From positions 1-64,000 of the forward strand of contig SUYP01000006.1 in assembly GCA_015060395.1 (NCBI GenBank): a DNA stretch of 64,000 nucleotides, in the 5' to 3' direction. A program made the position numbers and the translations under genes. Positions 51,808 through 60,833 of this stretch are shown in pieces (positions within the stretch are counted from its first letter, which is position 1; every line of letters starts with the position of its first letter). This DNA comes from Bacteroidales bacterium (GTDB lineage Bacteria; Bacteroidota; Bacteroidia; Bacteroidales; UBA932). The notes beneath the pieces were generated by a model. The model was not told the DNA's origin and did not search any database. It saw only the letters and a program-made list of their open reading frames with translations.

Positions 51808-54270
51808 TTAAACGATGATGTCATTGAGGACTCCAGATGCAGTCTGGTATGCGCCAGCACCTGCTCCCTGTACAACCAGTGGAGACGGGTAGAAGTCGGT
51901 CTGGATGATGGCGCAGTTGTCAGTTCCGTTGAGGCTGAACAGCGGATGTTCGTCAGAAACAGCTTCGAGACCGGTCTTTGCGCGATATCCGAGAGGGGAA
52001 CTGTCGTCCTTGATCAATGATGCCACAAAACGCTGTCTCAGACCCTTGGATGCCGCCTCGTTGTAGCGTGCGGCGAACATTTCCTCGTTTTCTGCGAGCT
52101 TCGCGTAGAATGCATCGACATCTCCTTCGAAGAATTCTTCTCCAAGAATAGGGGATATCTGCACATCCTTCTCGTCGAGTGGAACGCCAGCCTCACGTGA
52201 AAGGATGAGGAGTTTTCTGAGAACGTCCCGTCCGCTGAGGTCAAGCCTTGGATCCGGCTCGGTATAACCGGCATCCTGCGCTCTCCTTACCACTTCGGCG
52301 AATGTACCTCCCTCACCTCCGGCGTAGTTGCTGAAGATATAGTTCAATGTTCCGCTGAGTACTGCCTCGATGCGTACGATCTCGTCTCCGCTGTGGACAC
52401 TTCTTGAGATTGATTCAAGTATAGGAAGTGCGGCTCCTACTGTTGTCTCATAACGGAGCGTTGCTCCAATCTCGATTGCCGCTTCCTTCAATGCCGCATA
52501 CTGGACGTATGGCAGGGAGAATGTTATCTTGTTGCAGGCTACTACAGAATATCCTCTCTTGAAGAGGTTCATATATTTGAAAGCGATGTCGGCAGAGGCC
52601 GTGCAGTCAACAAATACGGAATTCTCAAGTGAGAGTGATGCGAGCTGGGTGAAGTATGCCTCATCTGCAGCGCTCTCGCCATTGTCGAGCTGAGCCTTTA
52701 TGTCGTTGAGGTCCAGGCCGTTCTTGTTGATGATGAAGCGGCGGCTGTTGGACAGTCCGCAGATGCGGAGCCTTCTACCTGTTCTTGCCGCAATCTTCTC
52801 GCGGTTCTTCGCTATGATATCTACAAGAGCCCTTCCCACTGTGCCGAATCCGGCGATAAAGAGGTTGATGTCCTTTCCGCTCCTGCGGTCGAAGAATTCA
52901 TTGTGGATGGTGCGGATTGCAGCTTCAGCGTCGTCAGAAGAAATGATCACGGAGATGTTTCTTTCCGAAGACCCCTGTGCCGTAGCCCTGACAGGGATGC
53001 TGTTGCGTCCGAGAGCAGCAAGCATACGTCCAGTCGCTCCTGTCTGGTTGAGAACGTCGTCTCCTACAAGACACACGATCGAATATCCCTTCTCTACCTT
53101 CAGCGGATTGAGTTTTCCGAGGGATATCTCGTATGCGAAACATCTGTCAGCTGCTTCACGGGCCTTCTCTGCATCCTTTTCAGAAACCGCGATGCACATA
53201 GTGTGCACGGATGAAGCCTGAGTGATGAGGATGATGTTGATGTCGTTCTGGCTCAGGGTCTCGAAAAGACGGCTCGAGAAACCAGGAATGCCGACCATAC
53301 CGCTGCCCTCAAGGCTGAGAAGAGCGATGTTGTCGGAGTTCGATATTCCTATGACGGAGTCCTTGCTGCGAGGCGGATGCTTTTCTATGAGCGTGCCGTG
53401 TGACTCAGGGTCGAATGTGTTCTTGACATAGATAGGAATGCCTTCGGCCACAACCGGCTGGATTGTAGGAGGATAGATTACCTTTGCTCCGAAATGGGAG
53501 AGCTCCTGGGCGGCCTTGTATGAGATGTTGCTGATGGTGCGTGCTGTTGGCACGACCTTCGGATTCGAGGTCATCATACCCGGAACATCTGTCCAGATCT
53601 CGAGCACGCGTGCCTTGCAGCCCACTGCGTAAAGAGAGGCAGTGTAGTCTGAGCCGCCGCGTCCGAGTGTCGTGGTGCGTCCCTGCTTGTCCGATGCGAT
53701 GAAACCCGGAAGAACGAAGAGCTGGGTGATGCGGTTGCTTTCCACCATTTCGTTCACTCTGTAGTATGTCTTCTGTACGTCCACGACATTCTTGTCACCC
53801 TTGGCTACGGTGCGGATGATCTGACGTGAATCGATCCACTTGGTGGAGATGCCGATGGATGCCAGCTTTGTAGCAAGTATCTTCGTTGACCAGAGTTCAC
53901 CGAATGACTGGATGGCATCCAGGCTTGCCGGTGAAAGTTCGCCGAGAAGAAATACTCCCTGTGTGATGCTTCTGAGAGAGTCGAAGAGAGAATCACACAC
54001 TGCGAGTGACTCGTTCTGCTTCTCTCTCGGGAGCAGTTCGTTGATGATGTCGTGATGTCTTTGCTGGAGATTGTCTATGAGAGTCTTGTAGCTTTCATCT
54101 CTTTCCGAGGCAAGCGTACCGATCTTGATGAGAGTGTCGGTGCATCCGCTTATGGCAGAGACAACCAGTATGGTCCTGTCGCGGTCCACCGCCTTGATGA
54201 CGATATCGACCACCTTCGACATATTCTGTGCATCGGCTACCGATGAGCCTCCGAATTTAAGTACCTGCAT
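51808..54270 (-). CDS. thrA: Bifunctional aspartokinase / homoserine dehydrogenase
   Basis: An 820-residue fusion. The aspartokinase part starts MQVLKFGGSSVADAQNM and holds TTLGRGGSDYTA; two ACT domains follow (ISNSDNIALLSLEGSGM, KGYSIVCLVGDDVLNQTG). The homoserine dehydrogenase part has INLFIAGFGTVGRALVD for NAD(P) binding and YETTVGAALPILE, and SGTLNYIFSNYAGGE for catalysis. It commits aspartate to the threonine/methionine branch, and ACT domains suggest feedback control by an amino acid. It starts 5 bp after metX. Confidence 0.96.
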   Translation of the reverse strand: MQVLKFGGSSVADAQNMSKVVDIVIKAVDRDRTILVVSAISGCTDTLIKIGTLASERDESYKTLIDNLQQRHHDIINELLPREKQNESLAVCDSLFDSLRSITQGVFLLGELSPASLDAIQSFGELWSTKILATKLASIGISTKWIDSRQIIRTVAKGDKNVVDVQKTYYRVNEMVESNRITQLFVLPGFIASDKQGRTTTLGRGGSDYTASLYAVGCKARVLEIWTDVPGMMTSNPKVVPTARTISNISYKAAQELSHFGAKVIYPPTIQPVVAEGIPIYVKNTFDPESHGTLIEKHPPRSKDSVIGISNSDNIALLSLEGSGMVGIPGFSSRLFETLSQNDINIILITQASSVHTMCIAVSEKDAEKAREAADRCFAYEISLGKLNPLKVEKGYSIVCLVGDDVLNQTGATGRMLAALGRNSIPVRATAQGSSERNISVIISSDDAEAAIRTIHNEFFDRRSGKDINLFIAGFGTVGRALVDIIAKNREKIAARTGRRLRICGLSNSRRFIINKNGLDLNDIKAQLDNGESAADEAYFTQLASLSLENSVFVDCTASADIAFKYMNLFKRGYSVVACNKITFSLPYVQYAALKEAAIEIGATLRYETTVGAALPILESISRSVHSGDEIVRIEAVLSGTLNYIFSNYAGGEGGTFAEVVRRAQDAGYTEPDPRLDLSGRDVLRKLLILSREAGVPLDEKDVQISPILGEEFFEGDVDAFYAKLAENEEMFAARYNEAASKGLRQRFVASLIKDDSSPLGYRAKTGLEAVSDEHPLFSLNGTDNCAIIQTDFYPSPLVVQGAGAGAYQTASGVLNDIIV

Positions 54271-54275
54271 ATTTT

Positions 54276-55298
54276 TTACGGCAATAAAGGTTCGATTATT
54301 TTGGTAAGCTGGTCATTTTCAAGGAGAAAACCGTCGTGACCGAACTTTGATGTGATTTCGTGATATACCGCTCCCGGGATGGAAGCCGCTATGAATTTCT
54401 GTTCTTCTACAGGGAAAAGACGGTCGCTGTCGATGCCTATGACAGTGCATTCTGTCCTTATGCTGCCGAGTGCCTTTTCCACTCCTCCGCGTCCTCTGCC
54501 GACATTGTTGCTGTCCACCGAAGCGCAGAGATAGTAATATGAATAAGCGTCAAACCTGTCGGAGAGCTTCTTTCCCTGATATCTCTGGTATGACCCCGCG
54601 CGATCTGCAAAAAGGCAGTCTTCATCCTTTTCCCACTGGGTCGCATTGTATCCCTCATAGCTTCTGTATGATATCAAAGCAATGCTTCGTGCGCATCTCA
54701 GACCGGCCTCTCCACCCCTGAGTGAAGCGCATTCGCGGAAAGTAGGGTCAGCTTCCAAAGCCATCCTCATAGATTCGTTATATGCTGTAAGCCAAGGTGT
54801 CACCCTCGCTCCGCAAGCTATATATACCGCTCTCTTGATGACTTCCGGCTGCATAATGGACCATTCGACAGACTGGAATCCTCCGATAGAGCCTCCGACC
54901 ATAAAGTCGATGTGCCTGATGCCGAGATGCTGACGGACAAGGTCGTTTGCGCGGACGATGTCCCTGACGGTGATCAGAGGGAAATCGAAGTAATATGGCG
55001 AACCGGTCTGTGGATTGATCGAAGACGGACCCGAAGAACCGTAGGCCGAACCGAGCATATTGACGCATACGATGAAATACTTTTCCGTATCGAAAAGCTT
55101 TCCCGGACCTGTCAGCTCCGGCCACCAGTCCTCGGCGTCGGAGTTGGCTGTCAGTGCGTGGCATATCCATATCACCTTCCTCTGGTCGTCCTTCTGCCAT
55201 TCGCGTTCAGAACAATGATAAACCACCTTCAGACCGCATATACTCCCTCCTGCCTCGAACTCGAAAATATCGTTATGTATATATTCCTTTTTAATCAT
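54276..55298 (-). CDS. metX: Homoserine O-acetyltransferase
   Basis: A 340-residue alpha/beta hydrolase-fold enzyme that acetylates homoserine. The nucleophile elbow is VGGSIGGFQ (family usual GGSMGG), with the C-terminal triad in GIDSDRLFPVEEQ and KFGHDGFLLE. ANSDAEDWWPELTGPGK is typical of MetX. It opens the operon with the aspartokinase fusion and metY and is divergent from an Lrp-type regulator. A -7 box lies about 37 bp upstream. Confidence 0.94.
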   Translation of the reverse strand: MIKKEYIHNDIFEFEAGGSICGLKVVYHCSEREWQKDDQRKVIWICHALTANSDAEDWWPELTGPGKLFDTEKYFIVCVNMLGSAYGSSGPSSINPQTGSPYYFDFPLITVRDIVRANDLVRQHLGIRHIDFMVGGSIGGFQSVEWSIMQPEVIKRAVYIACGARVTPWLTAYNESMRMALEADPTFRECASLRGGEAGLRCARSIALISYRSYEGYNATQWEKDEDCLFADRAGSYQRYQGKKLSDRFDAYSYYYLCASVDSNNVGRGRGGVEKALGSIRTECTVIGIDSDRLFPVEEQKFIAASIPGAVYHEITSKFGHDGFLLENDQLTKIIEPLLP

Positions 55299-55334
55299 AT
55301 AATCAATCGGTTAGGGGATTACCGAAAAAACGTG

Positions 55335-55342
55335 CAAAGATA
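55335..55342 (-). promoter_or_regulatory. -7 box for the metX operon
   Basis: On the minus strand this reads TATCTTTG (TAnnTTTG), about 37 bp before the metX ATG. No good -33 box at 19 bp is seen. Confidence 0.55.
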
Positions 55343-55413
55343 ATGTTTTTCTTCCTTTATCGGGCTGCAAAGATGGTATATTGCATTTATATATGCAATC
55401 TTTCTGAATTATT

Positions 55414-55468
55414 CGGGAAAATATTCTATTTTTGCTTAAAATTATTATAAATACAGAATAATATTCTG
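55414..55468 (+). promoter_or_regulatory. lrp promoter with Lrp-type operators
   Basis: A -7 box TATTTTTG (55427-55434) lies upstream of the regulator gene. CAGAATAATATTCTG (55454-55468) is a 15-bp palindrome matching the E. coli Lrp consensus YAGHAWATTWTDCTR at 14 of 15 positions. A second site (55414-55428, CGGGAAAATATTCTA) matches at 12 and overlaps the -7 box. This suggests autoregulation and perhaps control of metX. A further palindrome TTGCATTTATATATGCAA lies at 55381-55398. Confidence 0.65.
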
Positions 55469-55484
55469 TGTAATGCCCGGTTTT

Positions 55485-55952
55485 ATGGAAATATTAGACA
55501 AGATAGATATTCTGATCCTGCGTGAACTGCAGAAGGATGCCAAGCTGACCACCAAGGAACTTGCGGCGAAGGTGAATCTCTCTCCGTCGCCTGTATTTGA
55601 AAGGCAGAAACGCCTTGAAAGGGAAGGATATATAAAGAAATATGTGGCTGTCGTGGACCCTATAAAGACAGGCAACGGGATAATGGTCCTGTGCAATGTG
55701 CGCCTCAAGCATCACAGCAAGGAATTCAGCAGACAGTTCACATCGGTGATAGCGGATATCGACGAAGTGGTGGAATGCTTCAATACTTCCGGTGATTATG
55801 ACTATCAGCTGAAGATTTATGCACGGAATATGCAGGCTTACCAGGAGTTTGTTCTCGGGACACTGGGAGATATGGACTGCATAGGCTCTCTGCACAGCAT
55901 ATTTGTTATCGGAGAGGTTAAAAATACATTGTCTGTGCCCTTGAAGGCATAA
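55485..55952 (+). CDS. Lrp/AsnC-family transcription regulator
   Basis: A 155-residue regulator: N-terminal helix-turn-helix (LDKIDILILRELQKDAKLTTKELAAKVNLSPSPVFERQKRLEREGYI) and C-terminal RAM ligand-binding domain (IADIDEVVECFNTSGDYDYQLKIYARNM). The Met at 55485 (MEILDKID) is preferred because an Lrp-type operator touches the earlier Met at 55473. Next to the aspartate-family operon, it probably senses an amino acid such as methionine, leucine or lysine. Which one is not visible. Confidence 0.92.
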   Translation: MEILDKIDILILRELQKDAKLTTKELAAKVNLSPSPVFERQKRLEREGYIKKYVAVVDPIKTGNGIMVLCNVRLKHHSKEFSRQFTSVIADIDEVVECFNTSGDYDYQLKIYARNMQAYQEFVLGTLGDMDCIGSLHSIFVIGEVKNTLSVPLKA

Positions 55953-55980
55953 AAGGTGTCCGTTTTAATTCGTAACTTTG
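55951..55980 (+). promoter_or_regulatory. Promoter for the SLC13 gene, leaderless
   Basis: TTG (55951-55953), 19 bp, then TAACTTTG (55973-55980). The ATG (55987) is 7 bp after the box, which is where transcription should start. The -33 box overlaps the end of the Lrp-type gene. Confidence 0.7.
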
Positions 55981-55986
55981 CACGAT

Positions 55987-57846
55987 ATGATAGCAACACT
56001 GATAATACTATTGATTTCAGCCATCCTGTTCGTCAGCGGCAAGGTCCGCTCCGACCTGGTGGCTCTTTGCGCTCTTCTTGCGCTTCTTCTATGTCAGATC
56101 CTGACCCCAGCAGAGGCTCTGTCGGGCTTCTCCAATACGACTGTGATAATGATGATAGGCCTTTTCATAGTCGGAGGAGGTATATTCCAGACCGGTCTTG
56201 CAAAGATGATAGGAAGCAAGGTTATGACTCTCGCAGGAAACAGCGAACTCAGACTTTTCCTTCTCGTGATGATAGTTACGTCGGCCATCGGAATGTTTGT
56301 CAGCAACACTGGAACCGTGGCTCTGATGCTTCCGATCGTGGTGAGTATGGCTGCGGCTGCCGGAACATCTTCGCGCCGTCTTCTGATGCCTCTGGCATTC
56401 GCCAGCAGTATGGGCGGTATGATGACCCTTATCGGTACGCCACCTAACCTTATCGTCAGCGATACCCTCGCATCTGCAGGATTCGAGCCTCTCGGCTTCT
56501 TCTCCTTCCTTCCTGTAGGTCTGGTGACCCTTGTTGTAGGTATCCTCTACCTGCTTCCGGCCACCAGGATGCTTACCAGAAAAGAAAAGACCAAGGATAA
56601 GAAAAAGGGAGGGAAGTCCCTTAAGGAACTCGTCAATGAATACGGAATCTCCGATAACCTGTTCCGTGTGCACATCAAGGATCACGGATCGAAGGCCATC
56701 GGGCAGACAGTAGTAGATCTGAATATTTATAGAGAGTACAGCATCAATGTGCTTGAACTCCGACGCAGTACCGGTCAGAACCGTTTCGTGCGTACTGTAA
56801 ATCAGCAGCTTGCGTCTCCTGACCTCGTGCTTAAGCAGAATGACGTGCTTTATCTTTCAGGCGATCCGGAAATGATCACGAAGTTTGCCGAGGACTATTC
56901 GCTCAGACTTCTTGACAAGCATACGGATGAGATCGACGGAAGTTCATCAAATGCATCTCTGGATTTCTTCGATATAGGTGTTGCAGAGATCCTTATAATG
57001 CCTTCATCATCAATGGTCAACCGTACCATAGTGGATGCCGGATTCCGCAGCAAGTTCAGCGTCAATGTGCTGGGTATCAGAAGAAAGAAAGATTATATAC
57101 TCAACGACCTCGGAAGTGTGAAGATGCAGGACGGTGATGTGCTTCTGGTGCAGGGAGCCTGGAAGGATATAGCCAGAATGAAGAATGAGTCCACCAACTG
57201 GGTGGTGCTCGGCGAGCCTCTTCAGGAAGCTGCCAAGGTTACCCTCGACCATAAGGCTCCGATAGCTGCCGCGATTATGATAGCTATGATCGTGATGATG
57301 GTGGTGGAGAGCATTCCTGTCGCTCCTGTGACATCTGTGCTTCTGGCTGCCGTACTGATGGTGATTACCGGTTGTGTACGTAATGTGGAGGCGGCCTACA
57401 AGACCATCAACTGGCAGACCATCGTGCTTTTCGCCGCTATGCTTCCTATGTCCATAGCCCTGGAAAAGACGGGTGTTTCTGAAATGATTTCAAATGGGAT
57501 CGTGACCGGTCTTGGAGGCAGCGGACCACGTCTCCTTCTTGCCGGAATCTATGCTGCGACATCGGTTATGACCATCTTCATAAGCAATACGGTTACTGCC
57601 GTCCTGATGGCTCCTATTGCTCTTCAGTGTGCGATGCAGATAGGTGTGAGCCCGGTTCCGTTTATGTTTGCGGTGACAGTGGCGGCAAGTATGTGCTTCG
57701 CCTCTCCTTTCTCCACACCACCTAATGCCCTGGTGATGTCAGCAGGACAATACACATTTATGGATTATGTCAAGGTCGGTCTCCCTCTCCAGATCCTGAT
57801 GGGAGTGGTGATGGTCTTCGTACTTCCGCTCTTCTTCCCGTTCTAG
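55987..57846 (+). CDS. SLC13/DASS-type permease with two TrkA-C domains
   Basis: A 619-residue membrane transporter. Two halves of ~5 helices are separated by two TrkA-C (RCK_C) domains (GQTVVDLNIYREYSINVLELRR and NRTIVDAGFRSKFSVNVLGIRR). The family clamshell motifs SNTGTVALMLP, GTPPNLIVSD, SNTVTAVLMAP and SPFSTPPNALVMS are present. Relatives move divalent anions such as sulfate or dicarboxylates with sodium. Sulfate would fit the methionine genes nearby, but this is inference. The ATG at 55987 is chosen. Confidence 0.92.
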   Translation: MIATLIILLISAILFVSGKVRSDLVALCALLALLLCQILTPAEALSGFSNTTVIMMIGLFIVGGGIFQTGLAKMIGSKVMTLAGNSELRLFLLVMIVTSAIGMFVSNTGTVALMLPIVVSMAAAAGTSSRRLLMPLAFASSMGGMMTLIGTPPNLIVSDTLASAGFEPLGFFSFLPVGLVTLVVGILYLLPATRMLTRKEKTKDKKKGGKSLKELVNEYGISDNLFRVHIKDHGSKAIGQTVVDLNIYREYSINVLELRRSTGQNRFVRTVNQQLASPDLVLKQNDVLYLSGDPEMITKFAEDYSLRLLDKHTDEIDGSSSNASLDFFDIGVAEILIMPSSSMVNRTIVDAGFRSKFSVNVLGIRRKKDYILNDLGSVKMQDGDVLLVQGAWKDIARMKNESTNWVVLGEPLQEAAKVTLDHKAPIAAAIMIAMIVMMVVESIPVAPVTSVLLAAVLMVITGCVRNVEAAYKTINWQTIVLFAAMLPMSIALEKTGVSEMISNGIVTGLGGSGPRLLLAGIYAATSVMTIFISNTVTAVLMAPIALQCAMQIGVSPVPFMFAVTVAASMCFASPFSTPPNALVMSAGQYTFMDYVKVGLPLQILMGVVMVFVLPLFFPF

Positions 57847-57857
57847 ATTGAAGGCTT

Positions 57858-58946
57858 TTAATCAGTGATATAGATGCTTGACGGCATATCTTCCTCGAAA
57901 CACAGGACAGATGGCGTGAGGGTTAGATGGCCGTCATCTTCTATATGGAATACCTGGATGATCCTGTCGTCACGGCAGGCAACGAAAAGCAGGCTTCCGT
58001 CCGGACTGATGCAGAAGTTCCGGGGATGTCTGCCTGTCCTTGAATATCCGATCTTTTCAATCCTTCCGTCAGGAAGTGTCTTGAATATTGCAATCCCGTC
58101 ATTATCAAGCCTGTGGGATGTGTACAGGTATTTCCCGGAAGGATGCAGATGTATGTCTGCGCTGCCTCCGGCATTTACTTCATCGGCCTGGATATGTTGG
58201 ATGAGGGTGAATTCAGGATTTTCATTGCCACCTGTCGAATAGACGAGGACATTTCCGGAAAGCTCTGAAATGCAGTACAGAGTCTTTCCATCCAGGCTGA
58301 ATTCCAAATGTCTCGGACCGCTTCCCGCAGGACATACAATATCACCTTTATGTATAAGGATGCCGTCTTCGAACCTCAGAAGACGGATTCGGTCAGCACC
58401 GAGGTCGGATGCCAGTATCCAGTCCGTATCTGGGATGAGCTTCAGTTGGTGGATATGAGAGGATTCCTGCCTGCCTTCTACAGGGCCCTCGCCTTGGAAT
58501 TCAAGCCTCTGGATGCAGTCTCCCAATACCCCGTCGCATAGAGGGAAAACGGTAACGGAGCCTCCGCTGTAGTCGGCAGTGAGAATCCAGTCTTCATATC
58601 TCATTATGAAGCAGGGATCCGCACCGGTCTGCCTTTTGTCGGCTGTCATTGCAGTTTCATCCCCCAGACTGAACGAGTATGCGCCTGAGTCATTGCCTGT
58701 CTCGCTGACCGCGTAGATGTTGTCTGCATCCTTTATCGCGTATGAAGCATTTTCCGCTTCGATCTTTTCCAGAAGTGAGAACTCCAGACTTCCTGTATCG
58801 AACCCGTATCTGTAGATGTGGCTTCCGTATGTACCGGTCGTGATTTGCATAACTGTCTCGTTCTTAAGAAGATATAGCATAATGACGCTGCTGAGGATCA
58901 CAGCTGCGGCTCCGCAAAGGAGTGTTATGTTGCCTGATCTTTTCAT
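57858..58946 (-). CDS. Lactonase-family beta-propeller protein (Pgl-like)
   Basis: A 362-residue protein with an N-terminal membrane segment (residues 7-26) and a seven-bladed propeller of the 6-phosphogluconolactonase type: GPRHLEFSLDGKTLYCISELSGNVLVY, DIHLHPSGKYLYTSHR, HPRNFCISPDGSLLFVACRDD. The membrane anchor suggests it faces the periplasm, so a role in cytoplasmic pentose phosphate metabolism is unlikely. It lies downstream of the GH128-like gene and converges with the transporter gene. Confidence 0.85.
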   Translation of the reverse strand: MKRSGNITLLCGAAAVILSSVIMLYLLKNETVMQITTGTYGSHIYRYGFDTGSLEFSLLEKIEAENASYAIKDADNIYAVSETGNDSGAYSFSLGDETAMTADKRQTGADPCFIMRYEDWILTADYSGGSVTVFPLCDGVLGDCIQRLEFQGEGPVEGRQESSHIHQLKLIPDTDWILASDLGADRIRLLRFEDGILIHKGDIVCPAGSGPRHLEFSLDGKTLYCISELSGNVLVYSTGGNENPEFTLIQHIQADEVNAGGSADIHLHPSGKYLYTSHRLDNDGIAIFKTLPDGRIEKIGYSRTGRHPRNFCISPDGSLLFVACRDDRIIQVFHIEDDGHLTLTPSVLCFEEDMPSSIYITD

Positions 58947-58959
58947 TTATGTAACTTTC

Positions 58960-60246
58960 TTATTCTGTTATTCTGATCCAGTTTATCTTGGCCTGTGTGT
59001 CTTCCGTTCCGGAAATCTTGAGGGTGTGACGGCCCTTCGGCATTGTCAGGGTCACTTTATGGTTTCTCCAGGAGATATATGTATTCGGCAGCTGTGATAC
59101 TCCGATTTCCTTGCCGTCAAGGCGGAATTCCAGATGACTGGAGGCATCGGAATTATACCGTATCTCGATTGTATAGTCTCCGTCTTCCGGAAGTTCTGTC
59201 TGATATTCCACGGCATTGCTCCTGCCGAGTCCGGATATCTGCAGCAGACCTGTGATATCGGTAGTAGGGGCAATGCTGATGCTTCCGCTGTATCCTGTGT
59301 AATGCTCGGCAGGAATCACCTGTCCCGGCTTGTACCATAGCGTCTTGTCGAGGGTGGACATATTGACATATATCTTTCCCAGCTGGGTGAGCCCCTTTTC
59401 AGGTGCTTCCAGAAGGTTGTTATGGCAAGGCGATCCGTCACTTCTCGGGATGAACCAGGCATATCGGAATACATCTTTGTCAGACTCAAGTATATGCACA
59501 GCCTCCGTCATATATTTCATCTGATCCTTTTCCGACACATTGCCTTCCCAGCTGCAGAACTCTGTGAGCCATATAGGTTTGCCATACCTCTTGAACTCAC
59601 CTATGAACCATTGCATAGCGGACGGATGGCTCATATAGCAGTGAACGGCTATGCCGTCAACATCGTCGATGCTCACGCCCGGCTGTGCGAAGAATTCATC
59701 AAGCCATTTCCAGGGTTCGCTGTATCCGGAAAGCGTTCCGTAGTTCATTGCTGGAGCTATGATCTTCATATTGAGCTCTTTCGCTGCCTTCACAAGCCTC
59801 GGCCAGTCTTTTGCGGCCGCGCTAGGGGTCATATTGGCCTGATCCTTCAGGTTGGGCTCGTTATAGGCAAGGATGTACCTGCATTCGGGATGGGAGGCCT
59901 TGAGCTTGCGTATGGCATCCTCATCCCAGGCTGCATTCCAGGCCATAGGGCAGAAATCCATTTCGTAACGCGAGAACAGACTGAATGCCTGCTCTGTCGT
60001 GCCAGGTCCCCAATTATATGACCAGCTGCAGCCTGTACCCAGAAGCGGAATATCATTGGATGGGAAATCTCCGAGATTGAAGCTTACCCCTCTTTTCGCG
60101 CTCCTTTTCTGCAACGTCACATATTCCACCTTGTCTTCAGGCTCCCATACATATCCAGGATCTTCTTCCGGCTTGTTGCAGGAGCAGATAATCGTCAGAA
60201 TTGTGGCAGACAGCAAGGCCCATTTAATATTGTCTTGTTTTTTCAC
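58960..60246 (-). CDS. GH128-like beta-1,3-glucanase lipoprotein with C-terminal carbohydrate-binding domain
   Basis: A 428-residue lipoprotein (ICSCNK) starting at GTG. The Glyco_hydro_cc/GH128 barrel shows KRGVSFNLGDFP, CSWSYNWGP, YILAYNEPNLKDQANM with the acid Glu, and KPIWLTEFCSW with the nucleophile Glu. A C-terminal CBM6-like module follows (EDGDYTIEIRYNSDASSHLEFRLDG, INWIRITE). GH128 enzymes cut beta-1,3-glucan. With the GH30 enzyme it would complete attack on branched beta-1,3/1,6-glucan, by inference. The lactonase gene is 13 bp downstream. Confidence 0.88.
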   Translation of the reverse strand: MKKQDNIKWALLSATILTIICSCNKPEEDPGYVWEPEDKVEYVTLQKRSAKRGVSFNLGDFPSNDIPLLGTGCSWSYNWGPGTTEQAFSLFSRYEMDFCPMAWNAAWDEDAIRKLKASHPECRYILAYNEPNLKDQANMTPSAAAKDWPRLVKAAKELNMKIIAPAMNYGTLSGYSEPWKWLDEFFAQPGVSIDDVDGIAVHCYMSHPSAMQWFIGEFKRYGKPIWLTEFCSWEGNVSEKDQMKYMTEAVHILESDKDVFRYAWFIPRSDGSPCHNNLLEAPEKGLTQLGKIYVNMSTLDKTLWYKPGQVIPAEHYTGYSGSISIAPTTDITGLLQISGLGRSNAVEYQTELPEDGDYTIEIRYNSDASSHLEFRLDGKEIGVSQLPNTYISWRNHKVTLTMPKGRHTLKISGTEDTQAKINWIRITE

Positions 60247-60337
60247 AGTCGCAAAGGTTTTGTTTCCTGCAAATTTAAGAAACTTTCATAATGATTTATC
60301 AAACTTCCGCTTTGTCGCAAAATCAGAGGTTTTTATT

Positions 60338-60345
60338 TACCTTTG
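60338..60345 (+). promoter_or_regulatory. -7 box for the AlaX-like gene
   Basis: TACCTTTG matches TAnnTTTG, about 16 bp before the ATG. TTTG occurs 23 bp upstream, a little further than usual. Confidence 0.5.
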
Positions 60346-60360
60346 TTGAGGAAGAAAAAG

Positions 60361-60831
60361 ATGATTATGGAAACACCCGTATTGAATCAGCATAATAAGC
60401 TGGAGCACGAGCAGTCTCACAGCTGCGAACATATTCTGAATGCCACGATGGTCAGGATATTCGGATGTCCGAGGTCGAGGAATGCGCATATCGAAAGGAA
60501 AAAGTCGAAATGTGACTATATACTTGATTCTGAGCCTTCTGAGGATATGGTGTCTCAGATTGAGAATGCAGTCAATGAAGTGATAGACCGCGGACTTGAC
60601 GTGACAGTCGAGTATGTCGGAAGGGAGCAGGCGGCTGCAATGGTGGATCTGAGCAAGCTGCCAGAGGATGCGTCCGAGACGCTTAGGATCGTCAGGATAG
60701 GGGATTATGATATATGTGCCTGCATCGGGGCACACGTGGCAAACACTTCAGAGATAGGAACATTCAGAATCATCAGCCATTCTTTCGCAGATGGGGTGTG
60801 GCGTGTAAGATGGAAAGTAACAGGAAAATAA
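60361..60831 (+). CDS. AlaX-like tRNA editing domain protein
   Basis: A 156-residue stand-alone tRNA second-additional-domain protein. Zinc ligands are HSCEH near the N-terminus and CIGAH in CACIGAHVANTSEIGTF, the usual HX3H and CX3H pairs. Such proteins remove Ser or Gly from mischarged tRNA-Ala. Met at 60361 (MIMETP) or 60367 is possible; a longer frame starts at TTG in the promoter region. The alcohol dehydrogenase starts 2 bp after its stop, so they share a transcript. Confidence 0.8.
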   Translation: MIMETPVLNQHNKLEHEQSHSCEHILNATMVRIFGCPRSRNAHIERKKSKCDYILDSEPSEDMVSQIENAVNEVIDRGLDVTVEYVGREQAAAMVDLSKLPEDASETLRIVRIGDYDICACIGAHVANTSEIGTFRIISHSFADGVWRVRWKVTGK

Positions 60832-60833
60832 AG

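Noticed and set aside
51808..54270. Possible frameshift between aspartokinase and homoserine dehydrogenase
   Set aside because: The frame is continuous and the fused form is a known family; the order and length are normal.
60714..60833. Longer start for the chromosomal alcohol dehydrogenase
   Set aside because: It overlaps the AlaX-like gene in another phase; the ATG at 60834 gives the family length and aligns with the island copy.
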